Shown: positions 50,934 to 59,571, counted from the stretch's first letter. The stretch is 64,000 nucleotides of DNA from Acidiflorens sp963847715 (GCA_963847715.1 CAWKAZ010000003.1:62001-126000); one strand, 5' to 3'. The notes: generated from the letters alone by a model not told the origin. A program made the numbers and translations.

Positions 50934-52313
50934 ATGGATCGGCCGCGCATCACTATTTTCGACACTACACTTCGTGACGGCGAACAGTCGCCGGGCTGCA
51001 GTATGAATGTGCAGGAAAAACTGCGCTTGGCCCAGCAGCTTGACCGTCTCGGCGTGGACGTGATCGAAGCGGGATTTCCGATTGCCTCCGATGGCGACTT
51101 TGAAGCCGTGCAGCGGATTTCTGCCTCGGTGCGCCGCCCCATCATTGCTGGTCTCGCTCGCGCTTGTAAGGGCGATGTGGACCGCGCCTGGCAGGCGCTG
51201 CAAGGTGCTGCGCATCCGCGTATTCACGTTTTTCTGGCAACCTCAGACATTCATTTGAAGTACAAGCTGCGCATCACTCGTGAACAGTGCCTGGAGCAGG
51301 CGCGCGAAGCCGTTCGCCATGCGAAGTCGCTGTGCGCCGACGTTGAATTTTCTCCCGAGGATGCTACCCGAACGGATGTGCCGTTCCTGTGCCAGGTCGT
51401 GGAGGCTGTGATCGCGGCGGGAGCCACGACCGTCAATATTCCGGATACCGTTGGCTACTCCATGCCTGAGGAATATGGGCAGTTGATCCGTACGCTGTAC
51501 GAGAAGGTTGCAGGTATCGACAAGGTAACGATCTCCACGCACTGCCATAATGACCTCGGTCTGGCGGTTGCGAATTCGCTCGCGGGCGTGCAACATGGCG
51601 CTCGCCAGATCGAGTGCACCATCAACGGTATTGGCGAGCGCGCCGGTAATGCAGCGCTGGAAGAAATTGTGATGACGATGCGGGTTCGCGCCGACCGATA
51701 CCCGTACGAGGTCGCTATCGCCAGCGAACAAATTTATCCTTCGAGCCAGATGCTGGCAGAGATCACGCGCGTTCCGGTGCAACCGAATAAGGCGGTTACT
51801 GGACGCAATGCCTTTGCTCACGAAGCCGGCATTCACCAAGACGGCATGCTGAAGAATCCGCTGACCTACGAGATCATGACGCCGCAATCAGTGGGTGTGC
51901 CGGATTCGCGCCTGGTGCTGGGCAAGCATTCCGGCCGACACGCGCTGGCTCTGCGCTGTGAACAACTGGGACATCAGTTTGAGCGCCGGGACCTTGATGA
52001 GGTGTATCGCCGATTTGTCGTTCTTGCCGACCGGATCAAGAAAGTGCAGGACAGCCATCTGTTGGAACTGATCCACGACGTAGCTAGCGGCGCTGCCAGC
52101 CAAGCCAAGTCGAACGCGGGCGAGTCTGTCGGCCAGGGCAGAAAGTTTCCGCCGATGCCGGTGGGAATACCTTTGCCGCGAGCGTCGGCTGCGGCTGCCA
52201 ATGCCAACGACTCGCAGGCCGCGCACATTTCCGGGAGCGCCGGACAGGCGACCATGGCGATTCCGTTCACCGATCATCACGGCGAACAAGAAGATTATCT
52301 CTGGGGCGTGTAA
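50934..52313 (+). CDS. leuA: 2-isopropylmalate synthase, lacking a regulatory domain
   Basis: A protein of 459 residues. The catalytic (beta/alpha)8 barrel has the signature ITIFDTTLRDGEQSPGCSMN, PEDATRTDVPFLCQVVEA, VNIPDTVGYSMPEEYG, ISTHCHNDLGLAVANSLAGV (metal-binding HCHND) and NGIGERAGNAALEEIVMTMR. Two linker subdomains follow to about residue 385. The leucine-binding regulatory domain of normal LeuA (around 130 residues) is absent; instead the tail is low-complexity (Ala/Ser/Asn/Pro-rich) ending EEDYLWGV-like. It condenses acetyl-CoA with 2-ketoisovalerate. The ATG at 50934 has GGAGGG at 50919-50924 nine bases upstream. Confidence 0.9.
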   Translation: MDRPRITIFDTTLRDGEQSPGCSMNVQEKLRLAQQLDRLGVDVIEAGFPIASDGDFEAVQRISASVRRPIIAGLARACKGDVDRAWQALQGAAHPRIHVFLATSDIHLKYKLRITREQCLEQAREAVRHAKSLCADVEFSPEDATRTDVPFLCQVVEAVIAAGATTVNIPDTVGYSMPEEYGQLIRTLYEKVAGIDKVTISTHCHNDLGLAVANSLAGVQHGARQIECTINGIGERAGNAALEEIVMTMRVRADRYPYEVAIASEQIYPSSQMLAEITRVPVQPNKAVTGRNAFAHEAGIHQDGMLKNPLTYEIMTPQSVGVPDSRLVLGKHSGRHALALRCEQLGHQFERRDLDEVYRRFVVLADRIKKVQDSHLLELIHDVASGAASQAKSNAGESVGQGRKFPPMPVGIPLPRASAAAANANDSQAAHISGSAGQATMAIPFTDHHGEQEDYLWGV

Positions 52314-52318
52314 GCGCG

Positions 52319-52407
52319 ACCTAGCCTCTAAAGGGCGGCTGATTGGTGTAACGCGCAGCGCGGCCAAAGCCGCGCCCTTTCAATGCGGGGCCTCAGGCTA
52401 GGTTTTT
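52319..52407. terminator. Nested hairpin between leuA and leuB
   Basis: An outer perfect 9-bp stem (ACCTAGCCT 52319-52327, AGGCTAGGT 52395-52403) is followed by a run of T. It encloses an inner stem (AAAGGGCG 52330-52337 with CGCCCTTT 52373-52380). It begins six bases after the leuA stop and fits a rho-independent terminator or attenuator. The inner part resembles dispersed repeats found elsewhere in Acidobacteria. Confidence 0.6.
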
Positions 52408-52487
52408 AACGGCTGCTCGAAGGGCACTAGAACAGGCTACCCTCACAGCGTCTCCTCATATATCCTTTGCAACGAATCGAGGATTCC

Positions 52488-53594
52488 ATGCAACTCCGTG
52501 TCACTTCCCTACCCGGAGACGGGATCGGTCCTGAAGTAATCTCACAGGCTATTTGTGTTTTGGAGGAGGTGGCCAGCGGGTTTGGCCACGACCTCGAACT
52601 CGACGAAAAGGAAATCGGTGGGGTTGCCCTGACGAAGTTCGGCAATCCGCTGCCGGACGCCACGATTCAAGCATGTCTCAGCTCGCAGGCGGTGCTGCTG
52701 GGGGCCGTGGGTAGTCCAGAATTTGATCGCAACCCCCGCGAACTTCGCCCAGAGGCTGGACTGTTGCGCCTTCGCCAGGAACTTGGAGCCTTCGCCAATT
52801 TACGTCCCGCCGTTTATTTTCCGTCACTGGCTGCCTGCTCTCCGCTGCGCGAAGAAATTGTTAAAGGTACCGACATTCTGATCGTTCGCGAATTGCTTGG
52901 GGGATTGTATTTCGGCCAGCCTCGGTCCATCGACGGCGCTCCGGGCAGCCGTCAGGCGGTCAACACGATGCGCTATAGCGAACCGGAAATCGAGCGTATC
53001 GCCCGAGTCGCGTTCCAACTCGCGCGCACGAGGCGGCGGCGTCTGCTTTCGATCGACAAGTCGAATGTGCTGGAGTGTTCGCGCCTGTGGCGCGAGGTGG
53101 TAACCCGCATCGGCCGCGATTTCCCCGACATTCAACTTTCCCATCAGTACGTCGATTCAGCAGCCATGTCGCTCGTTCTCAAGCCAGCTGAGTTTGACGT
53201 GATCCTCACCGAGAATATGTTTGGCGACATTTTGTCGGACCAGGCGGGAGGAGTTGTGGGATCGCTCGGCCTGCTGGCCTCGGCCAGTATCGGAGGTCCG
53301 GTCGGCCTCTACGAGCCGGTGCATGGCTCGGCTCCTGACATCGCGGGTAAGGGTATCGCGAACCCGTTAGGTGCCATTCTCTCGGTCGCGTTGATGTTGC
53401 GGCACACTTTTCAATTGCCGAAAGAGGCGGAATGCATAGAGGCGGGCGTCACGTCGATTCTGATGGGAGGCTTTCGCACACGCGATCTGGCGAGGGCGGG
53501 GGAACGTACCGTCTCCACGGAAGAAATGGGCGCGCACATTGCTGAGTTTGTGCGCCTGGCGGGAACGGCAAGTAATAATCGAGCCGCTTCGTAG
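52488..53594 (+). CDS. leuB: 3-isopropylmalate dehydrogenase
   Basis: A protein of 368 residues of the isocitrate/isopropylmalate dehydrogenase family. LPGDGIGPEVISQAICVLEE, LLGAVGSPEFDRNPRELRPE, LLRLRQELGAFANLRPAVYF, RELLGGLYFGQPR and SHQYVDSAAMSLVLKPAEFD are followed by NMFGDILSDQAGGVVGSLGL and the NAD site YEPVHGSAPDIAGKGIANPL. It oxidatively decarboxylates 3-isopropylmalate. The start ATG 52488 has GAGG five bases upstream. leuC and leuD are not in the window. A hairpin separates it from leuA, so it may have its own promoter. Confidence 0.94.
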   Translation: MQLRVTSLPGDGIGPEVISQAICVLEEVASGFGHDLELDEKEIGGVALTKFGNPLPDATIQACLSSQAVLLGAVGSPEFDRNPRELRPEAGLLRLRQELGAFANLRPAVYFPSLAACSPLREEIVKGTDILIVRELLGGLYFGQPRSIDGAPGSRQAVNTMRYSEPEIERIARVAFQLARTRRRRLLSIDKSNVLECSRLWREVVTRIGRDFPDIQLSHQYVDSAAMSLVLKPAEFDVILTENMFGDILSDQAGGVVGSLGLLASASIGGPVGLYEPVHGSAPDIAGKGIANPLGAILSVALMLRHTFQLPKEAECIEAGVTSILMGGFRTRDLARAGERTVSTEEMGAHIAEFVRLAGTASNNRAAS

Positions 53595-53604
53595 GCAAAC
53601 CCAG

Positions 53605-53654
53605 CCCCTGAAGGGGTCACCGGGGAATGATTTCGGCACCGCTGAAGCGATGCC
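53605..53654. terminator. Two hairpins between convergent leuB and GT2 genes
   Basis: CCCCTGAAGGGG (53605-53616) and a second, near-perfect stem at 53635-53654 (GGCACCGCTGAAGCGATGCC, one mismatch) lie between the two stop codons and could end both transcripts. The CGCTGAAGCG core is a common dispersed repeat motif in Acidobacteria by my recollection. Confidence 0.5.
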
Positions 53655-53669
53655 CTGATATAACCCTCG

Positions 53670-54425
53670 CTAGAGCTTTTCGGGAGAAGGCACGGCGACC
53701 GCCGCGTAGTCTCCGGTGATTGCATTCCAGCGGATGCGCAAGACTTCTACGAACATTCGCATTCCATCGCGGAATGGGTGCAAGCGCGTCCCTTCGCTAT
53801 GTGCCCAGACGACCGGAACCTCCTCCACTTGCAAGCCTGCGCGCCGGGCGAGGTAGAGAATTTCCGGGTCGAATCCCCATCGCTCGATTTTCTGCAAGGG
53901 AAAGATACGCTGAGCGGCAGAATGCCGAAAGGCTTTGAATCCACATTGCGTGTCGGCGAAATGCAGACCCAAGACTACCCGCAGCACGAGATTGAATATC
54001 CGTCCAAAAAGTTGCCGGTAGAGGGGTTGGCGTTCCGTCTGTAGTTCCGAGCGCAGCCAGCGAGAGCCGATGGCGATGTCCGCACCTCGTGCAATAGCGT
54101 CGAACAATTTCTGCGCCTCCGTGATCGGAGAAGAAAGGTCGGCATCGGTGAACAGGCAAATGTCTCCGCGGGCATGAAGCATGCCATTGCGCACGCTGTA
54201 GCCCTTGCCTCGGTTGCCGGGATTCTCCACCAGCAAAACCTGTGGATGCGCCAGGCCGTACTCGCGCACGATCTGCGCCGTATCGTCGGTCGAACCGTCG
54301 TTCACGACGAGAATCTCCGCATCCCAATTCTGCTCCTGCACGTGGCGAAGCAAGGCGTGCAAGGTGGGCCGAATCCGGACGCTTTCGTTATAGGCGGGAA
54401 TGACGATTGAGTAGGTCAAAGTCAT
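53670..54425 (-). CDS. Family 2 glycosyltransferase, dolichyl-phosphate sugar synthase-like
   Basis: A protein of 251 residues with a GT-A fold. SIVIPAYNESVRIRPTLHAL, ILVVNDGSTDDTAQIVREYG, NPGNRGKGYSVRNGMLHARG and ICLFTDADLSSPITEAQKLF (the DxD metal motif as DAD) appear in order, then IGSRW and FADTQCGFKAFRHSAAQRIF. The closest named relatives are dolichyl-phosphate beta-glucosyltransferases (Alg5-like); in bacteria these make polyprenyl-phosphate-sugars. No C-terminal membrane segments are present, so it would be membrane-associated at most. Its start codon overlaps an octamer repeat. Confidence 0.88.
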   Translation of the reverse strand: MTLTYSIVIPAYNESVRIRPTLHALLRHVQEQNWDAEILVVNDGSTDDTAQIVREYGLAHPQVLLVENPGNRGKGYSVRNGMLHARGDICLFTDADLSSPITEAQKLFDAIARGADIAIGSRWLRSELQTERQPLYRQLFGRIFNLVLRVVLGLHFADTQCGFKAFRHSAAQRIFPLQKIERWGFDPEILYLARRAGLQVEEVPVVWAHSEGTRLHPFRDGMRMFVEVLRIRWNAITGDYAAVAVPSPEKL

Positions 54426-54473
54426 TGAGTCATTGAATCATTTAAGGACGAGTCAATCATGCAATGACTCAAT
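54420..54473. repeat. Octamer repeat with inverted arms upstream of the GT2 gene
   Basis: AGTCATTG at 54420-54427 and 54428-54435, then AATCATTT (54436-54443), form an 8-nt tandem array; a 12-bp inverted repeat pairs 54424-54435 with 54462-54473 (CAATGACTCAAT). The left arm covers the GT2 start codon and the right arm ends four bases before the end of the HD-GYP gene. Confidence 0.72.
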
Positions 54474-54477
54474 CGTT

Positions 54478-55524
54478 TCATGCCACCTGGCGGCGCTTTT
54501 CGAGCATGCCAATGAACTCCGATACCAGTTCTTCGTCCCAAAGACCGCTTCGCGCTTCGGCCCGCATGGTGATCGCTGCCTGCTCGTGACCCAGCGCCGG
54601 CTTGTAAGGACGCTCTGTGCGCAGGGCATCGTAGATATCCACCACCTGCAGGATGCGAGGCAGGAGCGGTATCTCACCTTTGCGAAGTCCATCCGGATAT
54701 CCGCTGCCATCGGAATGCTCGTGGTGATACCGAATGATCGGAAGCACCAAACGCAGCGATTTCAGTGGGCGGCAAATCGCTTCGCCAGTTACCGGGTGTT
54801 TCTTCATGATGGCCCATTCCGCCGGAGTCAGATCGCTGCCCTTCTTGAGGATTTCATCGGGCACGGCAATCTTTCCCAAGTCGTGCAGGTAGCCACCTCG
54901 GCCAAGCGCAACAATACTCTCCTCATCTACACCGAGATATCGACCTAAATCCATGGCATTCAGGGACAAACGTTCGCAATGTCCCTCCGTGTACGGATCG
55001 CGCGCCTCGACACTGAGGCCGAGCGTGCATAGAACGGAGTCCGCTGTTTCCAGCTCGTCAGTAAATTCCTTCAACTTCAGCAGCGAACTCACACGCGCAA
55101 ACAATTCTTCCGAGGAAATCGGCTTGATGAGGAAATCGTCGGCACCCGCTTCAATTCCCTTCAGCCGGTCTTCCCGAGCGCTGAGGCCGGTGATCATCAC
55201 GATCGGAATGAGGCGCGTCTTGGCATCGTCTTTGAGCTGGCGGCACAGTTCATAGCCACTCTTGCCGGGCATAACCACGTCGAGCAAAATCAGGTCCGGT
55301 GCTTCGCGCTCGATTTCCCGCTCTGCCGCGGCCGCATTCTGGACCGCTACCGTCGGATACCCACGACTCGCGAGCAACTCCTTCAGCAGCGCAGCGTTCA
55401 CCGCGTTGTCGTCAACCACGAGAATGGACTGCTTTCGGCGGCCGACCAGCAGGTCACCCATCCCAAGATAAGAGTTCGAATGCAGGGAAAGGGTTGTCCC
55501 ACGAGGGCGGGGTGGGGCGCTCAT
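54478..55524 (-). CDS. Response regulator with HD-GYP domain (RpfG-like c-di-GMP phosphodiesterase)
   Basis: About 348 residues. A receiver domain has ILVVDDNAVNAALLKELLAS, APDLILLDVVMPGKSGYELC (phosphoacceptor Asp intact) and MITGLSAREDRLKGIEAGAD. A linker leads to an HD-GYP domain: VEARDPYTEGHCERLSLNAM, GGYLHDLGKIAVPDEILKKG, MKKHPVTGEAICRPL and IIRYHHEHSDGSGYPDGLRK, where the HD and GYP (as GSGYP) residues are present. It should hydrolyse c-di-GMP when phosphorylated. I used the start at 55524; a longer start at 55593 is possible. No sensor kinase is adjacent. It may oppose the PilZ-TonB protein's signal; that is inference. Confidence 0.93.
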   Translation of the reverse strand: MSAPPRPRGTTLSLHSNSYLGMGDLLVGRRKQSILVVDDNAVNAALLKELLASRGYPTVAVQNAAAAEREIEREAPDLILLDVVMPGKSGYELCRQLKDDAKTRLIPIVMITGLSAREDRLKGIEAGADDFLIKPISSEELFARVSSLLKLKEFTDELETADSVLCTLGLSVEARDPYTEGHCERLSLNAMDLGRYLGVDEESIVALGRGGYLHDLGKIAVPDEILKKGSDLTPAEWAIMKKHPVTGEAICRPLKSLRLVLPIIRYHHEHSDGSGYPDGLRKGEIPLLPRILQVVDIYDALRTERPYKPALGHEQAAITMRAEARSGLWDEELVSEFIGMLEKRRQVA

Positions 55525-55650
55525 GTCATCAGTTTCCCATACCCTTGAGAACTGTGCCACTTGCATTCGACTCTGGCCGAGCAAACCGAACATTTCCAGT
55601 GTTCAACGATCATAGCGACGACGTTCGGCATCTGGCAGCCTTGCACCATC

Positions 55651-56310
55651 ATGATGCGCAGAGTTTTGCTGATGTTTGCCATCGCTTGCGCTTCGTGCGC
55701 GGCCGCGTCGAACCCTCACGTCATCACGTTTGGGAAATGGGTCTCCACCAAGTGGCCCAATGCCACAGGGCAAAAGATGTTTGATCTAAAGGTGCGCGCG
55801 CTATTTGTGGATACGCGATTGAAGGAATACACCACTGGTCGGGCGCATGAGGTGACCGACCGCCTCTTCGTGGTGCGACGTGCGTTTCGGGTGAACGATT
55901 CGCTGCCGACCGAAAATGCCAGCATTCTGCGCTGGCAGTGGCAGCGCGGTGGCTGGCTCCTGGTCGACCGACTCACAGGACGAGTCTCGCAAATCAATCT
56001 GCCGGAATTCGACCCCTTCTATTCGACGGCGAGCTGGTATCGCGACTACATCGCCTATTGTGGCGTCTCGGAAGACGGGAAGAAGCTCTACGCAGTCGTC
56101 TCGCAAGTCGGACGTCGAAAACCGATTCTAAAAAAAGACGTGGGCGAACCGGGCGGAGACGATGACCCCGACTCAGAGTGTCCAGCACCAGTGTGGGAGC
56201 GCAGTCCGATGCGCGTGACCTTTCAGCCTGACGATGATCAAAGGCTGGTCTTCACGATCCGAGGTCGAGTGGTTGATGTAGTGAACGACGCCGAAGAAGC
56301 GGAAGAATAG
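55651..56310 (+). CDS. Hypothetical exported protein
   Basis: About 219 residues with a signal peptide (MMRRVLLMFAIACASCAAAS). The mature part has VITFGKWVSTKWPNATGQKM, then VRALFVDTRLKEYTTGRAHE, LRWQWQRGGWLLVDRLTGRV and YRDYIAYCGVSEDGKKLYAV, all strand-rich, and an acidic tail. I do not know the family. Repeated aromatic strands suggest a periplasmic beta-rich domain. The signal sequence fixes the start at 55651, although the open frame extends 90 bases upstream. Divergent from the HD-GYP gene. Confidence 0.65.
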   Translation: MMRRVLLMFAIACASCAAASNPHVITFGKWVSTKWPNATGQKMFDLKVRALFVDTRLKEYTTGRAHEVTDRLFVVRRAFRVNDSLPTENASILRWQWQRGGWLLVDRLTGRVSQINLPEFDPFYSTASWYRDYIAYCGVSEDGKKLYAVVSQVGRRKPILKKDVGEPGGDDDPDSECPAPVWERSPMRVTFQPDDDQRLVFTIRGRVVDVVNDAEEAEE

Positions 56311-56339
56311 AACGCTGATTGAACGAGGGTAGGTTGCCG

Positions 56340-57296
56340 TCAGTCTCCGGCGGGTTCAACCGCGGGGAGTTCTTCGGTCGCCACCCGCGTCGAGACTTTC
56401 GCGCTCGTGACTAACACCACCGAGGCCACGATGATCGCGCTGCCCAGCAGAATGTAACGGTCGATGCTCTCATGCAGGACCAGCCATCCGAGAAAAACCG
56501 CGACGACTGGATTGACGTAGGCATAGGTGGAAACCTTCGAAGTCGGAACGTGCTGCAGCAACCAGATGTATGCGGTATATCCGATCCAGGAGCCGCACAC
56601 CACCAGGTAGAGAATGGCGCCTACGCCGCGCACGGTCCAGACCACATTGGACCTTCGTTCGACGAGCAGGGCAAAAATTAAGTTTGCGAATCCGGCAAAC
56701 ACCATCTGCCATGCGATGGCACCGAAAGGATCTGTCGCGACGGTCTGCCATTTTTTCGAGAGCACCGAACCGAATGCCCAACTGAATGACCCTAGCGGCA
56801 GGGCCAGCGACCACAGCAATTGTTTGCGACCGAGTTCCCCGGGATGGACGAGATCGGGCCAGATGAGTACGGCGACACCGATGATTCCGATTGCGAGCCC
56901 GATTTTGCCGCGCCGCGAGATGTGATGGTCGCCCAGCAACAAGCTATCGAGTACCAGGAACCACAGTGGCGTAACCGCAACGAGAAGCGCGGCCAATCCG
57001 GTGGGAACAATACGCTCGGCATAGGAAAGCGTGAGATTGCCGCCCATCAACAGCAGTGTGCCGACGACAGCCAGGTGCACCAATCGGAGCGCAGAAAAAC
57101 GGATTCGCCGTCTGGTGAGCACGCAGTAGCCGAGCATGATGGTGCCCGCGATCAGAAACCTCGAGGCGCACATCACGGCGGGAGGAATTTGCTCAACGGC
57201 AATGCCGATTCCGAGGTACGTCGATCCCCAAAAGACGTAGACCAGCCCGAACGCAAGAATGACCTTCCATCGGCTTGGCGCAGCAGTCATTTTCAT
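56340..57296 (-). CDS. EamA/DMT family transporter
   Basis: A protein of 318 residues with ten hydrophobic segments in two homologous halves, the EamA layout. The first half opens with ILAFGLVYVFWGSTYLGIGI and has ASRFLIAGTIMLGYCVLTRR and VPTGLAALLVAVTPLWFLVL. The second half has LPLGSFSWAFGSVLSKKWQT, VCGSWIGYTAYIWLLQHVPT, and STYAYVNPVVAVFLGWLVLH. It probably exports metabolites such as amino acids or nucleosides. An octamer repeat region lies upstream. It converges with the exported protein 29 bases away. Confidence 0.9.
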   Translation of the reverse strand: MKMTAAPSRWKVILAFGLVYVFWGSTYLGIGIAVEQIPPAVMCASRFLIAGTIMLGYCVLTRRRIRFSALRLVHLAVVGTLLLMGGNLTLSYAERIVPTGLAALLVAVTPLWFLVLDSLLLGDHHISRRGKIGLAIGIIGVAVLIWPDLVHPGELGRKQLLWSLALPLGSFSWAFGSVLSKKWQTVATDPFGAIAWQMVFAGFANLIFALLVERRSNVVWTVRGVGAILYLVVCGSWIGYTAYIWLLQHVPTSKVSTYAYVNPVVAVFLGWLVLHESIDRYILLGSAIIVASVVLVTSAKVSTRVATEELPAVEPAGD

Positions 57297-57340
57297 CAGA
57301 TGAGAGTTGGAATGTGGAAAGTTCAGAATATCAGAGCGGA

Positions 57341-57411
57341 AATCGGGTCATCTGAGTTCCGTGCCATTGATCTTCGATGATCCGATCACCCGATGGCCGG
57401 ATGACCCGATT
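57341..57411. repeat. Octamer repeat with inverted arms upstream of the EamA gene
   Basis: GATGATCC (57376-57383), GATCACCC, GATGGCCG, GATGACCC and GATT run end to end with an 8-base period. GATGACCCGATT (57400-57411) is the exact reverse complement of AATCGGGTCATC (57341-57352). The region separates the M20 gene from EamA; both are on the minus strand. Confidence 0.72.
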
Positions 57412-57421
57412 CTCCGTGGGC

Positions 57422-58714
57422 TCAGTTGAGCAGGTTCCGCAGCACAGCGACTTCCGCTTTTATGCCGGTGCGGATAGCCAAGTCGGCATCCGGCGCGAAG
57501 AAGGGCGAATGATTGGATGGCAACATCGTACCCGCGGCTTTGTTCTCGGCAAACGTCTGCGGGTTCGCGCCTCCGAGACTCATGTAAAGCGAGGGCACAC
57601 CCTGTTCGACGAAGAAGGCGTAGTCCTCGGAAGGAGTGATCGGCTCTTCGGTAATCACGTTCTCCTTGCCGAGCGCCGCTTCGAGCGGCACCCTGAGCCG
57701 CTGCGCGAGTGCGGGGTCGTTGTAAACCGAGTCGGTCGATTCGTAGTGCTCGATCAGCGGCTCTTTCGGAGCGCCGCCAGCTTGCGACTCAGCGTTCGTG
57801 ATGCGAGTGATGGCTGCTAGAACCTGTTTCCGCACGTCCGCCTTGAAAGTTCGGACTGTCAGACCCAGCTCCGCCCGATCGGAGATGATGTTGTTTTTTG
57901 TGCCAGCGCGAATGTAACCGACGGTTACGACCGCCATTTCTCCGGGCTTTACCTCGCGGGAAACAATCGTTTGCAGTGCGAGGACTGTTCTGGCGGCGAT
58001 GACGATGGGATCAATGGCCGTTTGAGGCGCAGAGCCGTGGCCGCCTTTGCCGTAGATCGTGATGCGCAGTGAATCGGCATTCGTGTTGTAGATGCCGGGA
58101 GTGATTCCTACCTGATCGGCGGGGAGTTCGTTGCCCACGTGGAGCGCGAAGCCTAGCGTCGGCTTTGGGAAGCGCGTGAACAGGCCGTCTTCGATCATGC
58201 GTTTGGCGCCGGATATGGTCTCTTCGGCGGGCTGGCCAATCAGCATCAGCGTGCCGTGCCAACTCGCTTTGCTGTGCACCATGATGTCGGCCGTTCCAAC
58301 CAGCGTGGCCATGTGCACGTCGTGGCCACAGGCATGCATCACCGGGACATCGCGTCCAGAGTCGTCTTTGGTGTGAACCTTGCTCGCATAGGGCAGGCCG
58401 GTCTTTTCTTCGACCGGAAGTGCATCGAGTTCCGTGCGCAGCATGACCGTGGGCCCGGAGCCGTTCTTGAGGATCGCAACGACGCCGGTACCGCCGACTC
58501 CTTCAGTGACGTCATAGCCCAAGGCTCGTAGACGAGCGGCGAGTTTGGCGGCGGTCTGCGTCTCGTGTGAGGACAATTCGGGGTTCTGATGAAGATCGAC
58601 ATAGAGATCGTGGGCTGCGGGATAAACAGCTTCGATCTCTTTGGATGTCGCTGTGGTTTGCGCGTAGCTGGACGCGGCCAGCGATAGGAAGAGGACCAGG
58701 GTCACCGTTTTCAT
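57422..58714 (-). CDS. M20 family metallopeptidase / amidohydrolase, exported
   Basis: About 430 residues with a signal peptide (MKTVTLVLFLSLAASSYAQ). M20D motifs are DLHQNPELSSHETQTAAKLA, MLRTELDALPVEEKTGLPYA, VMHACGHDVHMATLVGTADI (metal-binding), IGQPAEETISGAKRMIEDGL and YGKGGHGSAPQTAIDPIVIA, with SEDYAFFVEQGVPSLYMSLG near the end. These are IAA-amino-acid-hydrolase/HipO-like enzymes that cut N-acyl amino acids. The signal peptide predicts a periplasmic location. I chose the ATG at 58714 over the longer start at 58756 because the signal sequence begins there. Confidence 0.9.
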   Translation of the reverse strand: MKTVTLVLFLSLAASSYAQTTATSKEIEAVYPAAHDLYVDLHQNPELSSHETQTAAKLAARLRALGYDVTEGVGGTGVVAILKNGSGPTVMLRTELDALPVEEKTGLPYASKVHTKDDSGRDVPVMHACGHDVHMATLVGTADIMVHSKASWHGTLMLIGQPAEETISGAKRMIEDGLFTRFPKPTLGFALHVGNELPADQVGITPGIYNTNADSLRITIYGKGGHGSAPQTAIDPIVIAARTVLALQTIVSREVKPGEMAVVTVGYIRAGTKNNIISDRAELGLTVRTFKADVRKQVLAAITRITNAESQAGGAPKEPLIEHYESTDSVYNDPALAQRLRVPLEAALGKENVITEEPITPSEDYAFFVEQGVPSLYMSLGGANPQTFAENKAAGTMLPSNHSPFFAPDADLAIRTGIKAEVAVLRNLLN

Positions 58715-58785
58715 GTCATCGCATAATAGCGAGCGATGCGCGGGACGGCAAGGCAATGTGAAAAGAGTACGACCGGACGTGAAGC

Positions 58786-59571
58786 TCAGTCTGCGTGCTG
58801 GCGATCGACCGACCAGACGTTCGCCGGGTCTTTCTCCAGCGGATAAAGATGCACCATCCAGCTGAAGATCACGGGATGGAATTCACCGCCAGCCGCATCG
58901 CACTCAGCTTGAGTCGTAATGGATCCTCGCAATCCAAACTTGGGATTGGGGCTCAAGAAGTCCTGTTTGTGGCTTTCTGGCGCTTTGCAGAAATTTACGT
59001 GCTCATGCCACTGCGCGATGCTCAATGGGATACGCTGGTTCAAATCGTCTTCCGTATAGCGCTTCGGAGCCGTGTACATTACGCCGACTAGACGATAACC
59101 ATCGCCGTTTTTCTCGTAGAGCAGCGAGGTCGGATGCTCGGGATTAAAGTTGAATGCCGCTTCGAACGCGTAGCGGTAGTTCGTGAAGTGATATTGCTTT
59201 TGGGGAAGTTCGGGATGAAAGATCTTGAAGCCTTCGTTCAGGGCGACCTGGTAATCCTTGTACTTCTCCATGACGCCCCGGGCGGTTTCGGCGACCTTCT
59301 GAGCCTTCTCGGCATCGCCCGGCTGAGGGGCGCGGAGCGCGGTCATCTTCATGTGCGGCCCCATGTCCATGTGATGACCTTCCATGGAATGCATGGCGTG
59401 CGCGCTGGCATCGGCGTCTTCGCCAGAATCCTGGACCATTTTTGACATGTCGTGACCGTTCATTTGCGACATATCGTGGCCGGGCATGTCCATGCCCTTC
59501 ATGTCTTGTGAATTTTGCTGTGCAAAGCAGATCGAACCGGCGAGACAAAGCAAAATAAACGGAGTTTTCAT
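58786..59571 (-). CDS. Exported Met/His-rich protein, possible metal binding
   Basis: About 261 residues. After a signal peptide (MKTPFILLCLAGSICFAQ) comes a Met/His-rich segment (about 25-75) with repeated MDMPGHDMSQMNGHDMSKM-type units and HAMHSMEGHHMDMGPHMKM, resembling copper-binding sequences of CopA/PcoA-type proteins. A folded domain follows: YQVALNEGFKIFHPELPQKQ, YHFTNYRYAFEAAFNFNPEH, LSIAQWHEHVNFCKAPESHK and GEFHPVIFSWMVHLYPLEKD. Several His and one Cys are clustered near the end. The family is unknown to me. GGGGAG lies five bases upstream of the ATG. Periplasmic metal handling is a hypothesis. Confidence 0.75.
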   Translation of the reverse strand: MKTPFILLCLAGSICFAQQNSQDMKGMDMPGHDMSQMNGHDMSKMVQDSGEDADASAHAMHSMEGHHMDMGPHMKMTALRAPQPGDAEKAQKVAETARGVMEKYKDYQVALNEGFKIFHPELPQKQYHFTNYRYAFEAAFNFNPEHPTSLLYEKNGDGYRLVGVMYTAPKRYTEDDLNQRIPLSIAQWHEHVNFCKAPESHKQDFLSPNPKFGLRGSITTQAECDAAGGEFHPVIFSWMVHLYPLEKDPANVWSVDRQHAD

